A DNA stretch of 64,000 nucleotides from Mesorhizobium sp. M1B.F.Ca.ET.045.04.1.1 (GCF_003952465.1 NZ_CP034448.1:4999001-5063000); one strand, 5' to 3'. Counted from the stretch's first letter, positions 18,304 through 28,235 are shown. Numbers and translations are program-made. Notes: a model not told the origin generated them from the sequence alone.

Positions 18304-19122
18304 TCAAGCCGTCACACCGCCAATCATCTTTGTCACTTCCGCCGCGGCCTCGCGTACCAGCGGGCCGATCTCGGCAAGACGTTCGGGCGTCACCCGAACG
18401 GTCGGGCCTGACACCGAAACGCCGCCGATCGGTTCGCCGAACTCGTTGAAGATGGCGGCGGCCACGCAGCGCATGCCGGGATGGCGTTCCTCGTCGTCGA
18501 CCGACCAGCCGCGATGCTTGATGGTCGCGAGATCGTGGGCGAGGGCGGAAATATCGGACAGCGTCTTGTCGGTGTAGCGCTGCAGGCCTGCCTTGCGCAG
18601 GATGGCGGCCACTCGCTCGGGCTCGAGATGCGCCAGCACCGCCTTGCCGATGCCCGAAGCATGGAAGGAACTGCGCGTGCCCGGCCGGAAGAAGGCGCGG
18701 ATCGCCTGGTGCGTCTCGACCTGGCTGACGAACACCACGCAATCGTCCTCGGCGACGCCGAGATTGGCGGTTTCGCCGGTCTTCTCCATCAGTTCCTGCA
18801 TGACGATGCGGGCGCGGTCGACCAGCTTGCGGCGGCGCAGGAAAGCCGCTCCCATGCGGTAGGTCTCGACCCCGATCGACCATAGCTGGTCCGTCGTATC
18901 GAATTCGACCATGCCGTGGTTCTCCAGCGTCGTCAGCATGCGGTAGGCGGTGGAGGCCGCAATGCCGCTGCGCGCTGCGATCTCGCTCAAGGACAGGCCG
19001 CTCGCCTCGGCGACGATCGCCAGGATGCGAAGCGCCCGGTCGAGCGACTGCACCGAGGCCGCTTCCGACGGACCGTTGAAGGCGCGCGGCCGCCCGCGCT
19101 GGCGTTTCTCCGTGGTTTCCAT
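18304..19122 (-). CDS. IclR family regulator of the glyoxylate-glycerate operon
   Basis: 272 residues. N-terminal winged helix-turn-helix (L-D-R-A-L-R-I-L-A-I-V-A ... A-S-T-A-Y-R-M-L-T-T-L) and C-terminal effector-binding domain of the IclR type (residues ~100-265). ATG 19122 (M-E-T-T-E-K-R-Q-R-G-R-P-R) is favoured over 19158. It is divergent from gcl with ~200 nt between them, so it probably senses glyoxylate or a related metabolite and controls gcl-hyi-glxR; this is inference from position and the known AllR/GclR relatives. Confidence 0.88.
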   Translation of the reverse strand: METTEKRQRGRPRAFNGPSEAASVQSLDRALRILAIVAEASGLSLSEIAARSGIAASTAYRMLTTLENHGMVEFDTTDQLWSIGVETYRMGAAFLRRRKLVDRARIVMQELMEKTGETANLGVAEDDCVVFVSQVETHQAIRAFFRPGTRSSFHASGIGKAVLAHLEPERVAAILRKAGLQRYTDKTLSDISALAHDLATIKHRGWSVDDEERHPGMRCVAAAIFNEFGEPIGGVSVSGPTVRVTPERLAEIGPLVREAAAEVTKMIGGVTA

Positions 19123-19159
19123 GCGCGCGTACTCTGGCCGATTTCCCGCCAAGCGCAAT

Positions 19160-19248
19160 GAAAAAGTTTTTCACTGATTTCCCAATGCGATTTTCTGGAA
19201 AACGAAAAGCGAAGCGGAATCAGAGAATAACAGCGCTTTTCTAGAAAT
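19160..19248. promoter_or_regulatory. Three operator-like palindromes between iclR and gcl
   Basis: GAAAAAGTTTTTC (19160-19172), TTTTCTGGAAAA (19191-19202) and TTTTCTAGAAAT (19237-19248), all built on TTTTC and GAAAA half-sites. The last two are 46 bp apart. These are candidate binding sites for the IclR regulator. Confidence 0.45.
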
Positions 19249-19326
19249 GAAAAAATATTCTGAAAAAATTGAAAAATCCGGAGCGCACTGGCATTCTCAA
19301 GCCAACCAACGACGTGGAGGCTGGAT

Positions 19327-21108
<1,782 letters not shown>

Positions 21109-21134
21109 GTCCGGCGCAGAGAAGGAGAAAAAGA

Positions 21135-21932
21135 ATGCCGCGTTTTTCAGCCAATCTTTCGATGCTCTTCGGCGAGCACGAGTTCCTCGACCGCTTCGAT
21201 GCCGCCGCCCGCGCCGGCTTCAAGGGCGTCGAATATATCGGCCCTTACGACCATGCGCCGGATGTCGTAGCCGCGCGACTGAAGAAGAACGGCCTGACCC
21301 AGGTTCTCTTCAATCTGCCGGCGGGCGACTGGGCGAAGGGCGAGCGCGGCATCGCCGCGCTGCCCGACCGCGTGCCGGAATTCCGCCAGGGTGTCGCCAA
21401 GGCGATCGCTTACGCCCACGCGCTGGGCTGCGAGCGGATCAACTGCCTTGCCGGCATCGCGCCGCAGGGCGCGGATCGCACCGTGTTGGAAAACGTCTTT
21501 GCCGAGAACCTTGCCTTCGCGGCCGAGAAGCTGGAGCAGGCCGGCATCAGGCTGTTGATCGAGCCGATCAACACACGCGACATTCCGGGCTTCTTCCTGA
21601 ACCATACCGACCATGCGCTGGCGCTGATCGACCGCATCGGTTCGAAGAACCTGTTCCTGCAATACGACATCTATCACATGCAGATCATGGAGGGGGATCT
21701 CGCCCGTACCATCGAGGCAAACCTCGGCCGCATCGCGCATATCCAGCTTGCGGACAATCCCGGTCGTAACGAGCCGGGGACGGGCGAGATCAACTATCCC
21801 TTCCTCTACGAGCACATCGACCGCCTCGGCTACTCCGGGTGGATCGGCGCCGAATACAAGCCGAAGGCCGGCACGGAGGCAGGGCTCGGCTGGTTCCGGG
21901 AATTTGCCGGGCAGGGGAGTGCGGCGGCTTAG
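21135..21932 (+). CDS. hyi: Hydroxypyruvate isomerase
   Basis: 265 residues, TIM-barrel enzyme that interconverts hydroxypyruvate and tartronate semialdehyde. It begins M-P-R-F-S-A-N-L-S-M-L-F and holds the metal-binding acidic motifs E-P-I-N-T-R-D near residue 141-147 and Q-Y-D-I-Y-H-M-Q, matching the xylose isomerase-like family. SD AAGGAG lies ahead of ATG 21135. Between its stop and glxR lies a 125-nt palindromic repeat. Confidence 0.93.
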   Translation: MPRFSANLSMLFGEHEFLDRFDAAARAGFKGVEYIGPYDHAPDVVAARLKKNGLTQVLFNLPAGDWAKGERGIAALPDRVPEFRQGVAKAIAYAHALGCERINCLAGIAPQGADRTVLENVFAENLAFAAEKLEQAGIRLLIEPINTRDIPGFFLNHTDHALALIDRIGSKNLFLQYDIYHMQIMEGDLARTIEANLGRIAHIQLADNPGRNEPGTGEINYPFLYEHIDRLGYSGWIGAEYKPKAGTEAGLGWFREFAGQGSAAA

Positions 21933-21955
21933 GCGGATTTCCAACCACGGCCGGC

Positions 21956-22080
21956 GCTGCCCCTCACTCTTACCCTCTCCCCGTGAAGAACGGGGAGAGG
22001 GGATCGCCAGCGTTGCGGTCGTCCCCTTCTCCCCGTCACTATACGGGGAGAAGGTGCCGGCAGGCGGATGAGGGGCGGCG
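21956..22080. repeat. Palindromic dispersed repeat inside the gcl operon
   Basis: Starts with CTGCCCCTCA and ends with TGAGGGGCGG; within are two hairpins built on CTCTCCCCGT...ACGGGGAGAG and CTTCTCCCCGT...ACGGGGAGAAGG. This is a repeat type common in alphaproteobacterial intergenic regions. It lies between hyi and glxR. Confidence 0.8.
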
Positions 22081-22125
22081 CCGACCTTCGATACATTTGA
22101 AGAAGGACGTTCAGGAGCAAAAATC

Positions 22126-23010
22126 ATGGAAACCATAGGCTTCATCGGACTGGGCATCATGGGCGCGCCGATGGCGGGGCACCTGCTCAATGCCGGCTAT
22201 CCGGTCGTCGCCAGTGACCATCGCTCGAAGCCGCCGGCCGATCTCGTCGCCAAAGGGCTGAAGACCGTGACCGGCAATGATGCCGTGGCCAAGGCTGCCG
22301 ACATCATCATCACCATGGTTCCGGATACGCCGCAGGTGGCCGACGTGCTGTTCGGCGAGAATGGCGTCGCTTCGGGCCTGTCGAAGGGCAAGCTCGTCAT
22401 CGACATGAGCTCGATCTCGCCGATCGAGACCAAGGAATTCGCGAAGAAGGTCAACAAGCTCGGCTGCGACTATCTCGACGCTCCGGTGTCGGGCGGCGAA
22501 GTCGGCGCCAAGGCGGCCTCGCTTACCATCATGGTCGGGGGCGAGGAAAAGCCCTTCGAGCGCGCCAGGCCGGTGTTCGAGAAGATGGGCAAGAACATCA
22601 CTTTGGTTGGCCCGAACGGCGTCGGCCAGACCACCAAGGTCGCGAACCAGATCGTCGTCGCGCTGACCATCGAAGCCGTCGGCGAAGCGCTCGTCTTCGC
22701 CTCGAAGGCGGGCGCCGATCCGGCCAAGGTCAGGCAGGCGCTGATGGGCGGGCTCGCCGCCTCGCGCATTCTCGAAGTGCATGGCGAGCGCATGATCAAG
22801 CGCACCTTCGAGCCCGGCTTCCGCATCGAGCTGCACCAGAAGGACCTCAACCTGGCGTTGGAAGGCGCAAAGACGCTCGGCGTTTCGCTGCCCAACACCT
22901 CGACCACGCAGCAGCTGTTCAACTCCTGCGCCGCCAATGGCGGCGCCAAGGAAGATCATTCAGCGCTGGTCAGGGCGCTGGAGCGGATGGCGGGCCACGA
23001 AGTGGCGTAG
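22126..23010 (+). CDS. glxR: Tartronate-semialdehyde reductase (2-hydroxy-3-oxopropionate reductase)
   Basis: 294 residues, beta-hydroxyacid dehydrogenase family: reduces tartronate semialdehyde to D-glycerate with NAD(P)H. Rossmann motif G-F-I-G-L-G-I-M-G-A-P at the N-terminus, substrate motif S-G-G-E-V-G-A, catalytic Lys in the K-V-A-N-Q-I motif (residue ~170). Last gene of the gcl operon. ATG 22126 has AGGAG 9 nt upstream. Confidence 0.92.
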   Translation: METIGFIGLGIMGAPMAGHLLNAGYPVVASDHRSKPPADLVAKGLKTVTGNDAVAKAADIIITMVPDTPQVADVLFGENGVASGLSKGKLVIDMSSISPIETKEFAKKVNKLGCDYLDAPVSGGEVGAKAASLTIMVGGEEKPFERARPVFEKMGKNITLVGPNGVGQTTKVANQIVVALTIEAVGEALVFASKAGADPAKVRQALMGGLAASRILEVHGERMIKRTFEPGFRIELHQKDLNLALEGAKTLGVSLPNTSTTQQLFNSCAANGGAKEDHSALVRALERMAGHEVA

Positions 23011-23095
23011 AAGCGAATAGCGAATAGCGAGTAGCGAATAGGGGATTGAAGGCCCAAAGTCATCGTGTTCAGAATATTCGCTATTCGCTATTCGC
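23011..23095. repeat. Inverted repeat of GCGAATAG units, copy 2
   Basis: Left arm GCGAATAGCGAATAGCGAGTAG (from 23013) and right arm ATTCGCTATTCGCTATTCGC (to 23095) are complementary. It lies between the convergent genes glxR and rlmB, and its right arm supplies the last sense codons and the stop of rlmB (see findings). Related to 16421-16499. Confidence 0.82.
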
Positions 23096-23944
23096 CAGGA
23101 ATTTCCTCGCCGCATAAAGGCTCACAGCCGCCGCGTTCGACACGTTGAGCGAGCGGATGGCGCCGGGCATGTCGAGACGGGCGAGCGCGGCGACGGTCTC
23201 GCGCGTCTTCTGGCGTAAGCCTTTGCCTTCGGCACCCAGCACCAGGGCGATCTTGTCGCCAGCGAATGTTTTCTCCAACTCCGCCGGCCCGTCGGAATCG
23301 AGCCCAATCGTCTGGAAGCCGGCCTCGTGCAATTGGCCGAGCGCATCGGCCAGGTTCTTCACCTCGATCTGGTCGATATGCTCGAGCGCGCCGGAGGCGG
23401 ATTTCGCCAGTACGCCCGATTCCTGCGGGCTGTGGCGCGCCGTGGTGATCAGCGCGCCGGCGCCGAAGGCAACAGCCGAGCGCAGGATCGCGCCGACATT
23501 GTGCGGATCGGTCACCTGGTCGAGCACAAGAACGAGCCTGGTGTCGCCGAGCGCGTCGAGGCGCTTAGGCTTGAGTGGCTCGGCCTCGATCAGCACGCCC
23601 TGATGCACGGCGTCTGAGCCGGTGATCCTGTCGATGTCCTTCGGCTCGACCAGCTCGGTCTTGAAGGGCAGGGCGGAGAGATCGCCGATCGCCAAGCGCT
23701 CGGCGGCGTTTCGCGTCACCAGCATTTTCTTGATCTTGCGCCGCCGATTGTCGAGCGCCGCCCGCACCGTGTGCAGGCCATAGAGCCGCACCAACCCCTC
23801 GGCGGGTCCTTCACCCGGCGGCACCGGCTGGCGCGGCCGGAATGCGGGCGCGCCGCCGGCCTTCTGGTCGCGATGCGCGCGCCTAAGTTTGGCGTAGTGG
23901 GTATCCTTTGGCGTACCCGGCTTGTTGCTTTTGTTGTCGCTCAT
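23081..23944 (-). CDS. rlmB: 23S rRNA 2'-O-methyltransferase, RlmB/TrmH type
   Basis: 287 residues. SPOUT-fold methyltransferase: motif 1 V-L-D-Q-V-T-D-P-H-N-V-G-A-I-L-R-S-A, motif 2 L-V-L-G-A-E-G-K-G-L-R, motif 3 S-L-N-V-S-N-A-A-A-V. The substrate-binding N-terminal domain (residues ~50-125, L-Y-G-L-H-T-V-R-A-A-L) matches RlmB, which modifies Gm2251 of 23S rRNA. The first ~45 residues are basic and disordered. Its C-terminal residues (L-A-N-S-E) come from the repeat at 23011-23095. Confidence 0.9.
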   Translation of the reverse strand: MSDNKSNKPGTPKDTHYAKLRRAHRDQKAGGAPAFRPRQPVPPGEGPAEGLVRLYGLHTVRAALDNRRRKIKKMLVTRNAAERLAIGDLSALPFKTELVEPKDIDRITGSDAVHQGVLIEAEPLKPKRLDALGDTRLVLVLDQVTDPHNVGAILRSAVAFGAGALITTARHSPQESGVLAKSASGALEHIDQIEVKNLADALGQLHEAGFQTIGLDSDGPAELEKTFAGDKIALVLGAEGKGLRQKTRETVAALARLDMPGAIRSLNVSNAAAVSLYAARKFLANSE

Positions 23945-24031
23945 GCGGCTTCTATAGCCGTCCCGTCCGGCTAAGGATACCGGCTGCGAAAATGAATGCC
24001 GAACATCCTCGAAAAACCCTGGCCACGCCGG

Positions 24032-24060
24032 TTGACACCCACCGGCCTTGCCGCCATAAG
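24032..24060 (+). promoter_or_regulatory. Candidate sigma-70 promoter for tRNA-Tyr and tRNA-Gly
   Basis: TTGACA at 24032-24037 and CATAAG at 24055-24060, separated by 17 bp. tRNA-Tyr begins 84 nt after the -10 element. Confidence 0.6.
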
Positions 24061-24143
24061 GCGCTTCGCTGATTTCGGAGAAGATCCTTACTCGGGCTCC
24101 GGATCGGCATGAATGCCTCGTTGCATGGCTCCGGCGGCAGACT

Positions 24144-24228
24144 GGAGAGGTGCCCGAGTGGTTAAAGGGGACGGACTGTAAATCCGTTGGCTTAGCCTAC
24201 GTTGGTTCGAATCCAACCCTCTCCACCA
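24144..24228 (+). tRNA. tRNA-Tyr (anticodon GUA)
   Basis: 85-nt class II tRNA with a long variable arm, acceptor GGAGAGG/CCTCTCC, anticodon GTA in ACTGTAAAT, T-loop GGTTCGAAT, encoded CCA. Confidence 0.96.
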
Positions 24229-24315
24229 CTGCCGGCCCGGAAGCCCTGAAACGAAAAGTCTCGGACCGAAAGTGCATGGCGCTTTTTGGGTGAATCCGGT
24301 ACTTCAGTGTAAGGC

Positions 24316-24389
24316 GCGGGTATAGCTCAGTGGTAGAGCAGCAGCCTTCCAAGCTGAATATGCGGGTTCGATTCCCGCTACCCGCTCCA
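24316..24389 (+). tRNA. tRNA-Gly (anticodon UCC)
   Basis: 74 nt with encoded CCA; acceptor GCGGGTA/TACCCGC, anticodon loop CTTCCAA with TCC, T-loop GGTTCGATT. Confidence 0.96.
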
Positions 24390-24583
24390 GATTTCAGTTA
24401 GCATCGCTGATCGCACGAAAATGCCACGCGCCGTAGCGCGCAGCGCATTCGCTTGCGGTCTCCCGAGGCGAAGGCGGGTCCATGCCGGATCGCAGCCGCT
24501 GGCGTCGAGCAATGTCTTCGTCGAGGTTGCTCTCCTGGCGCCAGCCGGCAAAGGGAAGGCCGACCGCCCCAGGAGAGGTCGGG

Positions 24584-25156
24584 TCACGGCTTCGGGCGGT
24601 AGCGCAGGTGGGTGACGTACGGCGACTGGACCGCCCCCAACTGCTCCAGCTCGATATGTTTTACGCCGAGGTGCTCGAAAAGGCGCGTGCCGGAACCGAG
24701 CATCACGGGCGCGATCTGCACCCGGATCTCGTCGACGAGCCCGGCCTTGAGGAAGTGCTGGGACACCTCGGCGCCCATCAGTCGCACCACCGTGTCCCCG
24801 GCCGCGGCGACGGCCTGCGCGTAAGCGTCCTTCACGTCGGTGACGAAGGTGAACGTGCCACTCTTCTCGACCCGCGGCTCCAGCGGGGCGTGGGTGAGCA
24901 CGAAGCACGGGGTCGCGAACGGCGTGTCGTTCCACACCCCGTAGCCGACGTCGAAAGTGCGCCGGCCCAGCACCACCGCGCCCGTCGCCTCGTGGCTGTC
25001 GCTCTCGGCTTTGGCATCGACCGGGCTGGACGAGCTGTTAGACAGCCACTCGTGCAGCCGCAGGCCGCCCTCACCCATTGGGTGCGCGACGCTGACGTTG
25101 GGGCCGGCCATGAAACCGTCCAGCGATATGGTGGCGTCAATGAGCACTTGTGTCAT
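24584..25156 (-). CDS. RibD C-terminal domain / dihydrofolate reductase-like protein
   Basis: 190 residues, starting M-T-Q-V-L-I-D-A-T-I-S-L-D-G-F-M-A-G, the opening of the YyaP/YwjB-type RibD_C family (DHFR-like fold, NADPH-dependent). The nucleotide region V-V-L-G-R-R-T-F and the C-terminal V-M-L-G-S-G-T-R-L-F are seen. Real substrate unknown. It lies just downstream of tRNA-Gly on the opposite strand, in a patch of looser coding density, which suggests acquisition. ATG 25156 has GATAGC upstream, a weak SD. Confidence 0.83.
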   Translation of the reverse strand: MTQVLIDATISLDGFMAGPNVSVAHPMGEGGLRLHEWLSNSSSSPVDAKAESDSHEATGAVVLGRRTFDVGYGVWNDTPFATPCFVLTHAPLEPRVEKSGTFTFVTDVKDAYAQAVAAAGDTVVRLMGAEVSQHFLKAGLVDEIRVQIAPVMLGSGTRLFEHLGVKHIELEQLGAVQSPYVTHLRYRPKP

Positions 25157-25299
25157 CGGCTATCTTCATCGCAGGGCCGACGCGCTCCAGCGCGTCCGAT
25201 GGGAACTAGCTAGCTATGGTCGCGGTAATCCTGAAATTCGCCATGTCGTGAGTTTGGGATTTCTGCGACATTCGCTGATCTGCACTGGCCGGAGGAAAT

Positions 25300-26097
25300 C
25301 TAGTCTACCACCGCGCCGCCGGTGAGATTGATGACGGCCCCGGTCATTGACGCCGCATGCGGTGAGGCAGCGAATACGGCGGCATTCGCCACCTGATCAA
25401 GAGTGGGAAGCTGCCTTAGCATCGTTCCCGCCGCTACTCCCTCCATCATCTCCTCGAGGCTGATGCCTGCGCTTCGGGCGACAGGCTCGAACACATCGCG
25501 GGAGTGAGATCCCATGGCCGCAGCCTCTGGAATTGCGTGCGACCGTATGCACACGACCCGGACACCGGCCGGAGCGAGTTCTGCGGCCAGCAGCCGTGTC
25601 ATGCCCTCCGTGGCGGCACAGGAAACTCCGTAGCCGAGAAATCCTGTGCCGGGCATTCGAGCGCCCGGTGTCGATGGCATCATGATAACGCCCGAGCCCC
25701 GAGACGCCATGTGCGGCGTCACGGCTCGGGCAGTGATGAAGTATGCCGTCGCGTAGGCCGTGATCGGATGAAGGAAGTCTGCTGCCGACAAATCTTTGAG
25801 AAGGATGCCCTGCACATGATTTATGCCAAGTCCATTGAACGCGATGTCAATCCCGCCCGCCTTGGCAGCAACCCGCGCTGAATGCAGTGCGACCTCCTTC
25901 TCGTTGAGGGCGTCGATGACAGAAACCTCGGCGCGACCGCCTACGCTACGAATGTCATCTGCGACCGCATCCAGCTTTTCCTTTGTTCGGCCAGCGAGGA
26001 AAAGTTCGGCTCCTTCTTTCGCAAAAGCGCGTGCAACTGCCCCGCCTATCGCGCCGCCACCGCCGTAGACGATCGCCACCTTGTTTTGCAGCATCAT
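25300..26097 (-). CDS. SDR-family oxidoreductase with a substituted catalytic lysine
   Basis: 265 residues. Rossmann start: A-I-V-Y-G-G-G-G-A-I-G-G-A-V, and the N-G-L-G motif. The catalytic region reads Ser in M-P-S-T-P-G, then Y-G-V-S-C-A-A-T-E-G-M, which aligns with the SDR pattern Y-x-x-x-K-A-A-x-E-G but has Cys where Lys should be. Classical SDR chemistry may therefore be altered or absent; it could bind a ligand instead. Start ATG 26097 (the second of two ATGs) is preceded by GAGGTGA. The promoter region has a striking inverted repeat. Confidence 0.85.
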   Translation of the reverse strand: MMLQNKVAIVYGGGGAIGGAVARAFAKEGAELFLAGRTKEKLDAVADDIRSVGGRAEVSVIDALNEKEVALHSARVAAKAGGIDIAFNGLGINHVQGILLKDLSAADFLHPITAYATAYFITARAVTPHMASRGSGVIMMPSTPGARMPGTGFLGYGVSCAATEGMTRLLAAELAPAGVRVVCIRSHAIPEAAAMGSHSRDVFEPVARSAGISLEEMMEGVAAGTMLRQLPTLDQVANAAVFAASPHAASMTGAVINLTGGAVVD

Positions 26098-26100
26098 TGT

Positions 26101-26181
26101 TCACCTCGAAAACCGATTGCATTTCGCAATTGGTTTCCTGTACCGTCAGTGATACGAAAATGCAATCGGTTTTCGAGGTGA
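26101..26181. promoter_or_regulatory. 24-bp perfect inverted repeat, 33-bp spacer, upstream of the SDR gene
   Basis: TCACCTCGAAAACCGATTGC (followed by ATTT) at 26101-26124 has its exact complement at 26158-26181. The left arm contains a further near-palindrome, AACCGATTGC / GCAATTGGTT (26111-26120, 26126-26135). The arms carry the ribosome sites (GAGGTGA) of both strands. This looks like an operator of a lost or distant regulator. Confidence 0.55.
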
Positions 26182-26217
26182 AGAGGGAATGAGCATTCCC
26201 CTTTTGGTCCCTGCCGC

Positions 26218-26676
26218 CTAGCTGTTGAAGGCCGAAGCGACCTGATGGTTCTGCGGGATCTGGCCGTTCGGCGTCAGCTTGTCGACGATACCGGGCAGCG
26301 CCGCGGACAATTGCTGCAGCAGCTCCTGTTCGTTCAAACCCGTCCGCTGCGCGATCTCGCGGATGACCTGCGGGCCGATCGCTGCGCCAAGGTCGTTGGC
26401 GTTGATCGGCTGGTTCTGGCCGGTGCCGACCCAGGAATCGGCAACGCCGCCATGCCCGGCATCCTTGAGCTTGTCGAGCAGCCCTCCCAGTCCGCCGAGC
26501 AGGCCGCCATCGGCGGAGGTTCCGGTTCCGGCGGGAGTCGGTACCGGGGCTTGAGGTTCGGCCGGCTGTTCCTCGCTCCTGCCGCTCAGCATTTTGCCGA
26601 CCAGCAGCGCACCGAGAGCGATCATCAGCGGTTTGGTGATGTTGCCGCCGGGGACGGCGTTGTCAAAAAGGCCCAT
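26218..26676 (-). CDS. YidB-family (DUF937-like) protein
   Basis: 152 residues. It begins M-G-L-F-D-N-A-V-P-G-G-N with a weakly hydrophobic segment (P-L-M-I-A-L-G-A-L-L-V-G-K-M-L), then a Pro/Gly-rich linker and a C-terminal YidB domain with the conserved segment S-W-V-G-T-G-x-N-x-P-I and Q-L-S-A-A-L-P-G-I-V-D-K-L-T-P-N-G. The YidB family has no known role. ATG 26676 is preferred to 26757 as it matches the family start. Confidence 0.85.
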   Translation of the reverse strand: MGLFDNAVPGGNITKPLMIALGALLVGKMLSGRSEEQPAEPQAPVPTPAGTGTSADGGLLGGLGGLLDKLKDAGHGGVADSWVGTGQNQPINANDLGAAIGPQVIREIAQRTGLNEQELLQQLSAALPGIVDKLTPNGQIPQNHQVASAFNS

Positions 26677-26799
26677 CGTGGATCTCCTATCAAGTCCGCC
26701 CCGGCGCCAGAATGGCGCAACCGGGGGGAATTTCAAGCTGTCTTGAGCTTTTGACAATCATATGAAAATGATTGTCATGGCGGGGATTGGAGGGAAAAA

Positions 26800-27057
26800 A
26801 TGGGCATCATCAGCTGGATCATTCTCGGCGTCGTCGCCGGCTTCATCGGCAGCAAGATCGTCAACAAGACCGGCCAGGGCATGATAATGGACATTGTGCT
26901 CGGCATCGTCGGCGCCATCGTCGGCGGGGTGATCTTCAGCGCCTTTGGCGCATCGGGCGTCACCGGCCTCAACATCTGGAGCCTGATCGTCGCCGTCATC
27001 GGCTCGGTCGTCGTGCTGTGGGCCTATCACCAGTTCTCCGGCAAGCGCACGCTGTAA
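26800..27057 (+). CDS. GlsB/YeaQ/YmgE family membrane protein
   Basis: 85 residues with three hydrophobic segments: I-S-W-I-I-L-G-V-V-A-G-F-I-G-S-K-I-V, M-D-I-V-L-G-I-V-G-A-I-V-G-G and I-W-S-L-I-V-A-V-I-G-S-V-V-V-L-W. The G-x-V-A-G-F-I-G and G-I-V-G-A-I-V-G-G motifs mark the transglycosylase-associated (GlsB/YeaQ) family, linked to general stress in rhizobia. ATG 26800; GGAGGG upstream. Confidence 0.88.
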   Translation: MGIISWIILGVVAGFIGSKIVNKTGQGMIMDIVLGIVGAIVGGVIFSAFGASGVTGLNIWSLIVAVIGSVVVLWAYHQFSGKRTL

Positions 27058-27207
27058 CCGGATAGGCTCACAGCCCTTCCGGCTGCGGGCGATCGTGATG
27101 TTTTGGCCCGGTCGCGGCGCGATCGTATGGCGGCGCATTGGCCAGCGATCCCTGCCCGGCGTCCGCTGGAAGCCGGTAGAGCGCCAGGCTCCGCGGACAG
27201 GGCAGCC

Positions 27208-28095
27208 TCAGGCGACCACCGCCAGCCGCCGACGCCTTTCGTCGAGCGAGACGATGGCAAGGCCGCTGCCGATCACCAAGAGGATGCCGAAGACCGCGAG
27301 CGCATTCGGGAATTGGCCGAAGACCAGCAGGCCGGAAATCACCGCCCAGACGGTGAAGCAGTAGTAGAAGGGCGCCACCGCGCTTGTCGGTCCGACGCGA
27401 TAGGCCATGAAGATGAAGAAATGGCCGAAGATCAGGAACAGGCCGGCGCCGGCTATGAGCAGCAGGTGGCGACCCTCCGGCACCACCCACTGCTCGGAAA
27501 CGACGTGCGCGATCCCTGAGCCGATCAGCACCACCAGGACAGCAGAGATGGCGACGATCATGCCGGGCACCTCGGCGCCCACCTTGCGTCCGGCGAGGTC
27601 GCGCGCCGCGGCCATGGCCGCGTTGCCGAGCGCCAGCAAGGCATAGATGGAAATACCTTGCATCGTCGGCTGCGCGACCATGACGGCGCCGACAAAGCCG
27701 AGGCCGATCAGCGCCATGCGCGCGGCGCCGATCTTCTCGCCGAACAGGATCGAGGATCCGACCAACACGATAAGCGGCGTGATCTGCCCGAGCGCCGTCG
27801 AATCGGCGATCTGCATGTTGGCCAAGGCAACGACGTAGCAAAGGATCGCGGCCAGTTCGCAAACGTTCCGGCGCAGCACCTTGCGCTCGAATAGCAGCGG
27901 GATCTGCCTGCCGTAGCCCAGCATGAAAAGCAGCGGCATGCCCCATAGCGTCGCGGCCGCGCCGCGCAGCAGAAGCACCTCATAAGGCGGCAGTCCTGCG
28001 GTCGCGAGCTTCATCATCGTGTCGTTGACGAGGTAGGACCCCGTCGAGACGATCATGAACAGCGGACCGCGGATATTTGCCGGAATGAACTGCAT
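27208..28095 (-). CDS. DMT-superfamily transporter (EamA-like)
   Basis: 295 residues with about ten membrane segments in two halves of similar layout (EamA repeats), e.g. L-L-L-R-G-A-A-A-T-L-W-G in the first half and P-F-Y-Y-C-F-T-V-W in the second. Drug/metabolite exporter family; the substrate cannot be read. Start ATG 28095. Convergent neighbour is GlsB-like gene; downstream on the plus strand is tuf. Confidence 0.87.
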   Translation of the reverse strand: MQFIPANIRGPLFMIVSTGSYLVNDTMMKLATAGLPPYEVLLLRGAAATLWGMPLLFMLGYGRQIPLLFERKVLRRNVCELAAILCYVVALANMQIADSTALGQITPLIVLVGSSILFGEKIGAARMALIGLGFVGAVMVAQPTMQGISIYALLALGNAAMAAARDLAGRKVGAEVPGMIVAISAVLVVLIGSGIAHVVSEQWVVPEGRHLLLIAGAGLFLIFGHFFIFMAYRVGPTSAVAPFYYCFTVWAVISGLLVFGQFPNALAVFGILLVIGSGLAIVSLDERRRRLAVVA

Positions 28096-28207
28096 TTGCC
28101 GAAGAAATCAGAGGCGCGTCGCGGCGGCAATGGGCCAGTTCCGGTCGATCTTGCTGCTATCCGCGGGAAGCTGTTGATGAGGAGCCGAGGCGTTGAACCA
28201 CGCCCAT

Positions 28208-28235
28208 TTGAATTCGTCTGCGGCAATCCTATATC
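28208..28235 (+). promoter_or_regulatory. Candidate promoter of tuf copy 1
   Basis: TTGAAT (28208-28213) and TATATC (28230-28235) with 16-bp spacing, 146 nt before the start codon. Confidence 0.4.

Noticed and set aside
24394..24483. 29-residue reading frame on the minus strand beside tRNA-Gly
   Set aside because: Too short and without a clear ribosome site; noted only as part of the accessory-patch observation.
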